Positions 11,965 through 22,053 of a stretch of DNA of 64,000 bases are shown in pieces. The DNA comes from Diogma glabrata. Taxonomy: Eukaryota; Arthropoda; Insecta; Diptera; Cylindrotomidae. Position 1 is the first letter of the stretch. Every line of letters begins with the position of its first letter. The stretch covers positions 380,818,768 through 380,882,767 of the forward strand of contig OY856186.1 of NCBI GenBank assembly GCA_963693315.1. The letters are read 5' to 3'. A model generated the notes under the pieces. That model saw only the letters and a list, made by a program, of their open reading frames with translations. It had not been told where the DNA came from and did no database searches. The translations under genes were made by a program, and so were the position numbers.

Positions 11965-12472
11965 GTGAATAAAACAGTTAAAGATGTCGTTTTAAGCAAC
12001 TTTTTTGACAACTAGTTTTTTAAATCTTTGAATATGCAAAATAAAATAAAAATTTAAAAAATAAATATAACAGGCAGAAGACTCTTGCCCCTTTCATTTG
12101 ATGATTACCATATATTTTATGCTTTGCTAGGCGCTTTGTCCTTGACTAGCCGACAACTTTTTCCTCGATTCGATCGATTTTCGCGTGGAAAAACTCCGAA
12201 ACATGGCGATTTCCCGAGATCTTGTAAGTTTACTACTACAATTTTGTTTTTTATTGTCTACTATTTTATGATTATTATTTAAATGAACATTTAAAAAATA
12301 TTTAAAAAACTTTTTTTAATATTTTCAAATGACCATTTATGGTTGAAACATGTAACACAAATACTATAAAAAAAGTTGTTAATGAAAAAAATAAGTAAAT
12401 TTATTTGAAATAAATTATTATGAAATTATTTATGATGATTGAAAATTGAAATGATCACATTTTGTATCGTGC

Positions 12473-12506
12473 CAAAACCCCCGATATATCTATACCGGGG
12501 GTTTTG
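12473..12506. mobile_element. 34-bp TIR-only mini-element (copy A only)
   Basis: Just the two ends of the CAAAACC family joined through three bases: caaaacccccgatat, atc, then the near mirror tataccgggggttttg. It is flanked by atcgtgc on both sides (7 bp). Copy B has a single atcgtgc and no insert (near 37710-37725), so this is a clean insertion or a remnant of one. Confidence 0.8.
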
Positions 12507-12859
12507 ATCGTGCACAAAACATAGACTTATTTTTACCTAACTGTACTCACACTTTAAAATCAATGCAAGGATATTGCTATAAAAATTTAACGTTTCGCAA
12601 CTTAATATTCTTAGAATTTTTGTTTTCACGAAACCTTTTGCCAAACAAAAGAAGTACAACTGGTTTTTTTGATCTCTGATAAAGTTTTTGGTAAAAAAGA
12701 AAACGACATAAAATTGTGTACAATTGACAAAACGTTTGATTGATGCTTTGTCAATTAACAATTGTATTAGATTATGGTTGATGGTACAAAATTGATTTTG
12801 ATCTGCTAATTTTGTAGAATACACCAAAATATTAATTTCGGTGAAGGGAGAAGAAATCG

Positions 12860-13060
12860 AATTGTAGTGCACAAGCTGATGTAACCCGGCGTCACGGTTG
12901 GTGTTCAATCCTCAAATGTTTTGAATTTGCATGTTAAATATTTTGTCAAATATGCATTGTTTTTTTTTGTCATGAGCTTTAAGGAATCGATAACTGAACA
13001 AAAAAATTCTATCATTTAATAAAATATCACATATTCCAATATTTCATGATAGCATGTCGT
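12860..13060 (-). pseudogene. LINE 5'-end remnant (copy A)
   Basis: Matches the 5' UTR and pol start of the minus-strand LINE at 52260-52458: ggcgtcacggttgg, aataaaatatcacatattcc and tttcatgata occur in the same order. On the minus strand the word NTNRDAGL corresponds to NANHDHV of the LINE endonuclease start. Heavily decayed. Copy B counterpart is about 38065-38240. Confidence 0.55.
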
Positions 13061-13312
13061 TGTTTTTAATGAGTTTGGACGAAACACAGGTCGCCAACCG
13101 GCATTCGTAACCTATTTTAACCCGACTAAACTTTTTCACTATCAACAAATCAGTATGGCGGATCGCCATTTTTAGTTTAAATTTTAAAATTTTCATGATT
13201 TCTTCCGCAAATGAATATCAATCAGAATCTGAATTAAAAAATACATTTTCGTTTATATGATCAATGCAACCGATCACCACAACTAATATTTAGTGTGACT
13301 CGTCTCATGTCA

Positions 13313-14595
13313 AATCTTTTTTTGTTTGTTTGTTTTCCACTCTTTTCTCAGAGAGAAACAATTATGTCTTTCCATAGACGTGCGTAAATTTTTCATTTGA
13401 TTCAAAATTGTACAATTATTGCGAGTTTTTTTTTAAATCTATAAGAAAAAACCTTACTACAAAAAAAAATAGTAGTTTCTCCCTCCCTGCGACTTTATAA
13501 AAAGAAATGAACAAAAAATGTCGTTTTGGCTTTGCTTATAACCAAACATATAATTTTGAATATTTTATCAATTAAAAATAAATTTTTCCATTATGAAAAA
13601 AGTTTGACAGCAATTTTTCATAATACATATGTACTTTGAAAATATTTACATAACTTAAATATTTGATCGTGTCGTTAGAAAATATTGCTTGTCCATTATA
13701 AAATATTTGAGCTTAATAATCACTGGAAATAACACAATAAATTTAAATTACTCTCGTAATTATTTTCATTCGTTTTATAAAAATTAGAACAACTATGGAG
13801 AACACATTTAATCGTTTTTTTCTTTTTAAATTGTTTTTAATTTATAATTTAATAAAGTTTCTGATTATAAATAATAACAAATAAAAATGGCGAAAACAGA
13901 AATTGAATATGACATATAAGCTTAGAGTACATATATCTAAATATAGAGAGAACATAACTTTAAAATTTTATGAAGATAAACATAACAAATGGTGATCACT
14001 GATATGTAATATTCAATTTCTCTTTACGTCATTTTCATTTGTTATTATTTACAACCATAAACTGTTTTATAAAATTATAAATTAAAAACAATTAAATAAT
14101 TTAAAACGAAAAAAAGTTAAATGTTTTTTTCTTAATAGTTCAGCTAATTTTTATAAAATGAATGAAAATAATTACGAGAATAATTTAAATTAATTGTGTT
14201 ATTTCCAGTGATTTTATAATGGGCAAGTATTATTTTCTAACGACACGAACAAATATTTAAGTTATGTAAATATTCTCAAAGTATATTATAAAAACTTGCT
14301 GTCAAACTTTTTTCATTATGGACAAATTAATTTTTAATTCATGAAATAACAAAAATTATATGTTTGGTTATAATATAATCCAAAACGTCAATTTTTGTTA
14401 ATTTCTTTTTATACAGTCGCAGGGAGGGAGAAACTATTATTTTTTTGAGGTAGGGTTTTTTCTTATAGATTTAAAAAGAAAATGGCAATAATTGTACAAT
14501 TTTGAATCCAACGAAAAATTTACGCACTTCTATGAGAAGACATAATTATTGTTAACCTCTGAGACAAATAGAAGAAAACAAACAAAGATCTTCTT
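13313..14595. repeat. 1.28-kb foldback, ~600-bp arms (copy A)
   Basis: 13313-13917 is imperfectly complementary to 14002-14595 over the full length. Examples: ctccctccctgcgac against cgcagggagggag, and acataattatt-type words near both outer ends. The loop is about 85 bases. No coding frame. It looks like a foldback element or long-TIR MITE; the arms have diverged, so it is not recent. Confidence 0.85.
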
Positions 14596-14989
14596 TTTTA
14601 TAGTTGTTTTATTGAGTTTGAGTATTGTTCCTATATAGATACCGTGGTATCGATATAGGAAGGGTATATATCGGTACCGTGGAATCAAATAAAATTAGAT
14701 CACAAAATGTGTTCGCTACAAGATCCATTCTACGGTGCGCAACGACCATAATGTGGATTAGCGATGCTGATATGGTAGAATCCACTAATGACTAAGGCAA
14801 TAAAGCCTAAGGCACGAAAACGATTCAGATTTATAATAGTGGACAAGAGACCCAACCTGTAGCTCGGGTACCGTAGGCAGGCTTGACCCGTACCCTAGCA
14901 CTAAAGCCCTATAATCCCTGAGGGCAGGGGTCATAAATAATATTCTCATCAAAAAAATTTCTGAAAATTTAGCTGCAAAGATACAGGTA
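14596..14989. other. moderate-GC stretch, no gene recognised
   Basis: 14690-14940 is less A/T-rich than its surroundings and holds near-palindromes such as tatcggtaccgtgg and ggtaccgtaggcaggcttga. It is also present in copy B (39850-40110). It may be part of an unrecognised SINE or MITE. No frame of note. Confidence 0.35.
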
Positions 14990-15090
14990 AGTTTTTCTTT
15001 TTTTTTAAATAAAATATGTTGTGTTATAGGTGTAACAGCAACACAAATACCTTTTAAAAGCTAGGTCCTACAACAACATGCGTTTGTTTA
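14990..15090 (-). mobile_element. LINE 3'-end fragment (copy A)
   Basis: Reverse complement of the 3' end of the LINE at 2090-5745: poly-T then aaaatatgttgtgt, ataccttttaaaagctaggt and caacaacatgcg. Only about 100 bases, so strongly 5'-truncated. Copy B counterpart is 40160-40262. Confidence 0.75.
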
Positions 15091-15825
15091 TAATATAGAA
15101 GCAAATTTTGTGTTTTTTTTTCAGGGTTTAAAACGCTCCTTACTCCGTTCTTTCAGAGCGAGTAACTTAAAAAAATATAACACTCCCAAGTACAGTAGCG
15201 AAAATAAAACTATTCTTACTTCTAATTCGATATAAATATTTTTTTTTCAAATACTCATACATGTAATTTTTGCTTCATATTTGATGCTTTGATGCTTTGT
15301 AAAAAAATAAATAATTTTTCTAAATGTTTTTTTAATTACGCAAGTATTGATATAAAAATAAATAACAAGGACGACGAAAAAATACTAATTTCTTTCTTTT
15401 GTAAATGAAATGAAAAAAATAAAAGAGGGAAATCAAAAAGGTAAAAATTTTGCTCTTACGAGGAAGAACGATATTGAAGTTATAAAAATTTTAATTTGTG
15501 ATTACTATTTTGAGGAGTGAAATGAGTGCTCGAATAAAATAAAATTATAAACTCTGTTTTTTTTAAAGATTCCATATTTTAATCTTAAAAAAAACAGAAC
15601 AATAAAAACATTAAATGACATAGGTCAATATTTCATGATATGATGTAGGAAATAAAAATGAAATAATTATTGTTCCGCCCAAAAGACGGAATGGACAATG
15701 TTTTACGGCTATATTCGCTACAAAGTATTAAAGTAATACTTTCTTTTGTATTATAATCATGTTTACAGTTGGGGTTTTAAAATTTTACCTCTTCAAATAT
15801 TTTCTTTTTAATATATTAATATTAA
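15091..15825. other. no gene seen
   Basis: AT-rich DNA shared with copy B (40263-40991); only short frames without recognisable domains. Confidence 0.45.
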
Positions 15826-16331
15826 ATGGAAAAGTTCATAAAGCTTGTGAGAAAAAATCCAACATTATATAACTTTACAGAAAAGACTTATAACAAAAAA
15901 AATTACAAATCAATAAAACGTCAATAAAATCATACATGCGGGAAGATTGTTATTAAAGCATTAACAGATCTAAAAGATCCCGCAACAGTCATAGATGTAG
16001 TAAAAAAATTGCCATTGAACATGATGTAAAATTTTATATTTGTTTTAAAAAAAATTTAAATTTAAAATTATTTTAAATATTTCAGCTAAACTCGAAAGAA
16101 ATTCGGGAGCCTGTTCGAGAAGTGCTAAGTGCTGGTTTTAAAAGTAGCTTTCTAAACAAAATGGGTTAAAAGTTTATATTGGAACCTGTGGGTAACCACT
16201 GGTTCCAATGTAAACTATTGAATTCAATTTTGTTTAGAAAGCCACTTTCATCTTGGTCTAGATCCAAGAAATCTCGATCTAAAAAGTCTAAGTCCAGATC
16301 AAGATCACGTTCCCGTAGGGCGTATCTATAG
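15826..16331 (+). pseudogene. broken small host-type gene with RS-rich tail (copy A)
   Basis: From ATG 15826 the frame gives MEKFIKLVRKNPTLYNFTEK, reminiscent of the start of a MADF domain. A TAA at 15925 interrupts it, and the same frame resumes to about 16026 with KIVIKALTDLKDPATVIDVV. An intron-like gap (gtaaaa... tttcag) follows, then 16086-16169 gives LNSKEIREPVREVLSAGFK, then a second stop. 16251-16331 encodes an arginine-serine run (SRSKKSRSKKSKSRSRSRSR). Between these lies an inverted copy of the exon's own last ~55 bases. The stop at 15925 is shared with copy B. I do not recognise the family with certainty; an insect MADF- or winged-helix-like protein with an RS tail is an inference. 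Confidence 0.5.
16148..16250. repeat. ~55-bp inverted duplication of pseudogene exon
   Basis: agctttctaaacaaaat on the left is mirrored by attttgtttagaaagc on the right, with tattggaacc against ggttccaat nearer the centre. The arm is part of the coding exon, so the exon has been copied back on itself. Copy B has it at about 41309-41415. Confidence 0.8.
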
Positions 16332-17134
16332 GGAACGTGCGTATCTGATTGTTACGCGCCAAGTTGAGTATACAAACTTTTGGCTCTATTTGAAATTGGT
16401 TTGACGTTTGTCGTTTAATGTATATTTAATCAAATGGTTCTTTTTCCTTAATATTATTAAAAATCTCCGTTCATGCTGCGTAAACTTTATTAAATATTTA
16501 TCTATTTATATATATTGATTTTCTACAGTAATTTGTACTTAATTTACGTTGTTTCCTTTTTAATATTTTGACAAACAAAAAACAATGGAATAATTTGAAC
16601 GGAATACTACATCATAAAATTTGCTTAACGTGCAATTTGTGGAAAAATAAAAGAGCCAATATTTACAGACACCAACACTTAAAGCGCGACGGTCGAATCA
16701 AATAGCAATGCACGGTCCCTTGTTTGATTGTTTTATGTTATAGGGACCGTGCATTGCTATTTGATTCGACCGTCGCGCTTTAAGTGTCAGAGTCTGTAAG
16801 TATTGGTTCTTTTTTTCAACCAATTACACGTTAAACAAATTTTATGATCTAGTATTCCTTTCAAATGATTCGATTATTTTGTTGTTTATGAAAATATTAA
16901 AATGAAAATAAAGTAAATTAGGCACTAATTATGCGACATTTTATACAATATACATAAATATTTATTAAAGTTTACGCAACAGGAACGCAGATTTTCAATA
17001 ATATTAAAGAAAAAGTACGATTTGATTTAATATATGTAAAACGACAAACGTCAAACTAATTTCAAATAGAACCAAAAGTTTGTATACTCAACACTTGGCG
17101 CGTAACAATCATATACGCACGATCCCTATATATT
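16328..17134. repeat. ~0.8-kb foldback with TATAGGGA ends (copy A)
   Basis: The left end tatagggaacgtgcgtat is mirrored by atacgcacgatccctata at the right end. The arms of ~400 bases (words acgcgccaagttgagtatac and gcatgaacggag-type) meet around 16725-16750 at cacggtccc / gggaccgtg. No coding frame. The TIR pattern suggests a foldback or MITE. Confidence 0.8.
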
Positions 17135-17996
17135 TTTCTTCAAAAATAAAAATCAATGATTTCACCGATCTTAAATCCGTTTAACTATTTCACGTTTATG
17201 TTGTTTAAACCGGAAATACCGAAAATGTTCCTTTGTTTGGATAATTATGAAGAAACAACGAAAAGGAAAAAACAAAACAAAACAATTGTATGTTGTGCTT
17301 GGTTTTATATTTTTGTTTCTATTCAGAATTAACTTTTGTTTGTTTTTAAAAGTAAAATGCAGTTGAGAAGGTGAAGCGTATGGTAGTTAGAGTTGTATGA
17401 GTTCAAGTTACACCCCATCAAAATGATTCACAATTTATTAAAAAATATTAAAATGTATAGTGGTCAGTGAAGTGTTAAATAGTTAGACGAATTCACATGA
17501 ACAGGGTGATGCCATGATAAATTTTAAAATAAGAAAGGTTTTGAAATGAAACGTTAACGATAAACATACCGATGATTACAAGATGTTTGTATAAAGCTAA
17601 ACGTAAATTTTTTAAAAATATTAAGTTCGTTCGCTGTGATATTTGTTTGAACATACAAATACACCAAATGATTTGTCTTTTGCCAACTTAAGAATACGAG
17701 ATCTAAAACGACGTTCCGTTTATAGTAGCTTTTCAAATAAATATATGTATTTATGATTCGTTCTTATATATCAAAGTACATATGTATTTAAAAATTATAA
17801 AAATAAAATTTGTTGAACTATTTCGTTAATTATTTCGAACTAAATACAATCGTTATCATAAAGTATGTTTAAGATTATTTTTTAGTTACGTCGACCTTTA
17901 CATAAAGAATATTTACGTTGAAAACAAACCAATTGAATTAATTTTATATTCTTTGATCTTTTAGATATTTTCCCATAATGAAATATGTATTTCTAT
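17135..17996. other. no gene seen
   Basis: AT-rich DNA. Copy B has the TTAA-flanked element 42229-42734 inserted at the site corresponding to about 17432. Nothing recognisable otherwise. Confidence 0.45.
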
Positions 17997-18398
17997 CAGG
18001 GACTGAAACCCTGAAAAAAATCGGTTCAGGTTCGAGTTAATCAAAATAGAAAGTTCAGGTTCAGGTTCGGTTCAGGGTTCGGGTTCAAAATTTAGAAAAA
18101 GAGTACAATATATTTTCTTTATTTGTCAAAAAACTTTATTTATTTTTCAAAAAAAATCTCATTTAATTTAATAATCAAAATATTTTTTAAGTTTGCTCTT
18201 TGTGGTGAAATTCAAATTTCAAAGTTGAAAATGCCTCTCTACGCTTACTTGCGTAGGAAAATATTTTTTTTTATATTTATTTATGAACCCGAACCTGAAT
18301 GTGTTTTTGGATTCGGGTTCGAGTTCGGGTTCATGGTTTATAAAAAGACCGAACCTGAACCCATTTGGGTTCAGGTTCGGGTTCGGTTTCAGTCCCTG
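17997..18398. mobile_element. hAT-type MITE (copy A)
   Basis: 402 bases with perfect ends cagggactgaaacc and ggtttcagtccctg, flanked by an exact 8-bp duplication, atttctat (17989-17996 and 18399-18406). The CAGGG terminus and 8-bp duplication are the hAT signature. The interior is built of repeated ggttcaggttcggg words on both strands. An open frame across it is a by-product of the repeats. Confidence 0.9.
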
Positions 18399-18879
18399 AT
18401 TTCTATATATACTCGTGTAACCAATGGTATATGTTGCTTGATTTTATTCGTAACATTTTCATATATTTTGATTTTATTTTGATGCAATAAAAAGAAACGA
18501 ATATTTAGTTTTAAAAAGTGAATCCATAAACTAGGTTAAGTTTAAAATGGTTGTCCTATAGATGAGAAGTAGGCTTCCCATGAAGAAGTTTTTCATTATA
18601 GCCTGTAGGTTGTCGCACTGCTAGTAACCGTGTGCGACGACTCCCAGTTGTCTCATATACTTTTCAATAACAGTGTTAAGTAATGCCAATTACAACCATG
18701 CTAATATGTATCTCGTTGATTCGTTGGTATCAGTTGATCAGACCGTAGATTAGATTAAAAAGGATGGACAGGTTGCGCACAAGCACAAAGCTGAAAGTTT
18801 TCGTCTTTAGGCTTAAAAGGAAATTAACATTTTTGCCGGAAATGCTAAAAAACATCTTACTTTGTCTGTCTGTTGGTGA
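18399..18879. other. no gene; probable 3' UTR of the adjacent LINE
   Basis: Downstream on the minus strand of the RNase H remnant. Moderately GC-rich words such as gtcgcactgctagtaaccg are conserved in copy B (43840-44230), but no frame is recognisable. Confidence 0.4.
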
Positions 18880-20110
18880 CGCATCTCCAAAGCATTCAAC
18901 TTGAGTTATCTTAAGGCATCAGCCTTTAAAAATAACAAGGCAAACTTTTTTGATAGCCCTGAGGCGAGTTCTAGCCAAGAAAATTTCGGAACCGCTATCG
19001 CTTTTGCAAGTTCATCCGCTTTTACGTTGCCCGAAATGCCACTATGACCTGGAACCCACCGCAGTGTGATATTGTTGAATTGCGTTGTCCGACAGAGATT
19101 TTTCCTACACTCATTGAAGAGTTTAGAAGTAGTCTCCGGGCTTACTAGTGCTTTAATAGCTGTTTGGTTATCCGAACAGATGCAAATTTGTTTCCCCTGT
19201 AGACGCAAGCGAGTTATTACGTGCGTGCATTCATTGATAGCATACACCTCCGCTTGAAGGACTGTACAAAACCGACCAAGCGAAAATTTATTGCTACATT
19301 ATTTGATTCCAAGTACACCCCAGTTCCTGCATTTCCATTCAACAGTGAGCCATCCGCATAGAAAACGTAGATCTCGCTGGAGGACCAGTGGGACCGAGAT
19401 CCCTCACACTCCTCTCTAGAAAAGATGATCAGCTCATCGGGCTTTTCATAGGTCGTATATACTTATCATATATACTTTGGTCATAACGTCACATGCATAT
19501 CTACTTCGGGACAATCTATCCGTAATCTGTCAAGTATGTGACCATGACCGCATGTTTTCCCCTCTGTTTACCCTCCTGCCACATGTAGTCTGTAGATAGC
19601 CCTTTTAGCTATGTACCACATGTAGATGTAAAGGAGCCAGACCCAACATGGCCTCCAACGACAGTGTTGGTGTGGTGCGCGGAGAATGGCACACATGCCA
19701 TGCTCTGAATTTTATTAAACTTGGTGCGGATGTATTGTTTCTTCGTCTTTGGCCACCATACAAATGATACAACACATGCAAAAGCAAGTGTTGGCCTAAT
19801 TATTGATGTGTAGATCCATAGTATGATTTTGGGACTAAGACTCCAATAACGTCCAAAGGATCGGCGGCATTGCCAAAAAGAAATGACAGCCTTATCAATT
19901 TTTTTTGTTAAATAAGTATTTCAATTTAACCTTTTGTCGAGAATAATGCCTAGAAACTTAACCTCATCTGAGTAGCTTAACTACATACTGAAAAAACAGA
20001 CTTGGTGTTGCAGGCACTTTTCTCTTATTGGTAAATAAGACCACCTGTGATTTGGATGGATGGGCCGATAGTCCTTGCTCCCCGCACCATGATCATGATC
20101 AGACCTTAGA
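18880..20110 (-). pseudogene. decayed LINE with RNase H domain (copy A)
   Basis: On the minus strand, from high to low coordinates, the fragments are GLSAHPSKSQVVLFTNKR (about 20090-20035), EVKFLGIILDKRLN (about 19960-19920), SFVWWPKTKKQ (about 19760) and YADGSLLNGNAGTGVYLES (about 19368-19310). Then 19247-18906 gives ICSDNQTAIKAL and TLRWVPGHSGISGNVKADEL. These are the end of a reverse transcriptase and the D, D and HxGxxGNxxAD motifs of RNase H. Such a fusion is typical of I/LOA-type non-LTR elements. Several frameshifts (one near 19285) make it dead. Confidence 0.8.
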
Positions 20111-21167
20111 CAGTTTTGTTCACGCCAGACTGCCTAGTTATCACACATAAACTATCATATGGCCTCATTTATTTGCTTTTTCTTGAAGCATGCTGGTTTG
20201 CATGTGGCATGTTGCAGAATTTATGCATGCAGCACACTTTGTAAAAGCACTTCACAAGTGTGAGTACTCGAGAGTATTCAAGTCGAATTTCGGAGCTAAT
20301 ATGTCTCTTAGTTCATTGGCTTAGTCATCAACTCTATATAATTGTCAATTACTTTCATCAAAGTTGGCTGATTTTACTTTATGTGACTGCAAATAGTTTT
20401 TCTTCAATGGTGATTGATCTGACGATGTCATCAAAGCTAGTTTTATTCAACTGTAAGTCAGCTTTAAGCAATTAATTACTTCGGTCTGAAAGACCTAAGT
20501 ATTACATTCATGAGCTCAAAGTGAAATTCTTACCCCCACTTTTTTTGGCATTTCTCGACGTTTTAGGACCTACTGATTCTAAAAAAGCAAAAAAAAAATG
20601 TATGTCTGCCTGCTCAACCGACGAAATCTAGAAAACCGCTGGACGGATTTCAAAAATTTTTTGTCTAAAAATAGGTTTACCCAATGGAAAAAGCCGAAAG
20701 GACGATGTGTTCGATAACTGTACCGGAAGTGTGTCAAAAAAAATCGCCAATCGTCAAAACAAGGAAATATGCATATTTTCTGCTTAAAAAACTTTCATTT
20801 TAAGTGATTACGAGCAGGAACATTAAATTTGGAGAAATCTTGATGGTCGGGATTGGTATGTGAGACCAAAATCTAGATTATTGCATTATAAGTTGGTCCA
20901 AAAAATGTTGTCTAGTGTGTCAAAAGAAAGATTTTTATTTAGTTTTTACCCAACTTTTTGGAAAAAAATTAAATTAATAATTTGTATGACATGAACATAT
21001 ATTATTATTCTTGAGAATTATGGCATTATAAGCTTGTCAAAAAAATAATGTCAAGCGTGTCAAAAAATGATTTCAATGATTTTTTAAGCCAATTTTTCAG
21101 GAAAAAATGTAGCTGTTTTTATGACGTAAATATAATTGTAAATGAAATTGGACATGGAAATTTTTTA
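20111..21167. other. no gene seen
   Basis: Mixed-composition DNA shared with copy B. 20900-21100 contains two rough repeats of a tgtcaaaa-rich unit that is absent in copy B. No convincing coding frame; a 71-codon frame at 20260-20475 has no recognised domain. Confidence 0.4.
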
Positions 21168-21480
21168 ATTTGTTATAGTTTTTGAAATATTTTTGGAATT
21201 TTGAAAAAAATTTGTATTTTTGATTTTGTAATAATTTTTGCAATATTTTTAGAATTTTGGAAAAAGTTTTAATTTTTGATTTTGTAAGAATTTTTGGAAT
21301 ATTTTTGGAATTTTGAAAAATTTTAAATTTTTGATTTTATTGTAATTTTTGGAATTTTGAAAATAGTTTCAATTTTTGATTTTGTAATAATTTTTGGAAT
21401 ATTTTTAGAATTTTGAAAAAAGATTGATTTTATTATAATTTTTACAATATTTTTGGAATTTTGAAAAAAATATGAATTTG
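21168..21480. repeat. ~60-bp minisatellite (copy A)
   Basis: Five to six degenerate units built on tttttggaatatttttggaa and tttttgattttgtaataatt. Copy B (46262-46455) has about three, so the array differs in length between copies. Confidence 0.8.
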
Positions 21481-21494
21481 TTATGTTGTAAAAT

Positions 21495-22047
21495 AGATCA
21501 AGAGCCCGCGACGGCCAGACCTTCGTTATTTTATAAAAGCTGAAAGTTTCTCTGCGCATACCCCCTACTCAGGTAGGAACGATTAGCGACATATGAAGTT
21601 TGGATCATAGTGGCTTTGGCAGGGAGCAGGTTACAAAGAGGCCTTCAAAGTTTCGTGAAAGTATAAAAGCTAATTTTTTTATATATTCTTCGGGATAGTA
21701 GTAGAAGTCACGTCACCCATTGCCAGACACTAACTACCGTGGAAACCCCCTGTCAGACACCCTTAAGTTTTAAAGTTTAAGGGTGCCTGGCAGGGGGTTT
21801 CCACGATAGTAATTGTCTGGCAATGGGTGACGTGACTTCTAATACTATCCCGAAGAATATATAAAAAAATTAGCTTTTATACTTTCACGGAACTTTGGAG
21901 GCTCCTTTGTTACCTGCTCCCTGCCAAAGCCACTATGATCCAAACTTCATATGTCGCTAATCGTTCCTACCTGAGTAGGAGGTATGCGCAGAGAAACTTT
22001 CAGCTTTTATAAAATAACGAAGGTCTGGCCGCCGCGGGCTCTCAGTA
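21495..22047. mobile_element. 553-bp near-perfect hairpin insertion (copy A only)
   Basis: The left arm (agagcccgcg, ggccagaccttcgttatttt, ctatcccgaag-type words) is mirrored with few mismatches in the right arm. The centre is near 21775 at cacccttaag...cttaagggtg. It is flanked by taaaat on both sides (21489-21494 and 22048-22053). Copy B has one taaaat and no insert (near 46460), so the insertion is exactly delimited. It is GC-richer than its surroundings and non-coding. A foldback MITE, possibly of the Mutator- or foldback-type; class not certain. Confidence 0.88.
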
Positions 22048-22053
22048 TAAAAT

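Noticed and set aside
10355..12506. CRISPR-like array from the repeated ~260-bp units
   Set aside because: Units are MITEs with inverted ends and target duplications, not short repeats with unique spacers, and the DNA is eukaryotic.
12537..12908. 123-residue minus-strand frame
   Set aside because: Its first residues match a decayed LINE endonuclease start and the rest is A/T-rich read-through; copy B is truncated.
17999..18400. Telomeric repeat tract
   Set aside because: The ggttcggg and ggttca words are bounded by TIRs and an 8-bp target duplication, so they are inside a MITE.
18123..18482. 119-residue frame rich in EPEPE
   Set aside because: It reads through the repeated ggttcggg interior of the hAT MITE; the copy B frame shifts register.
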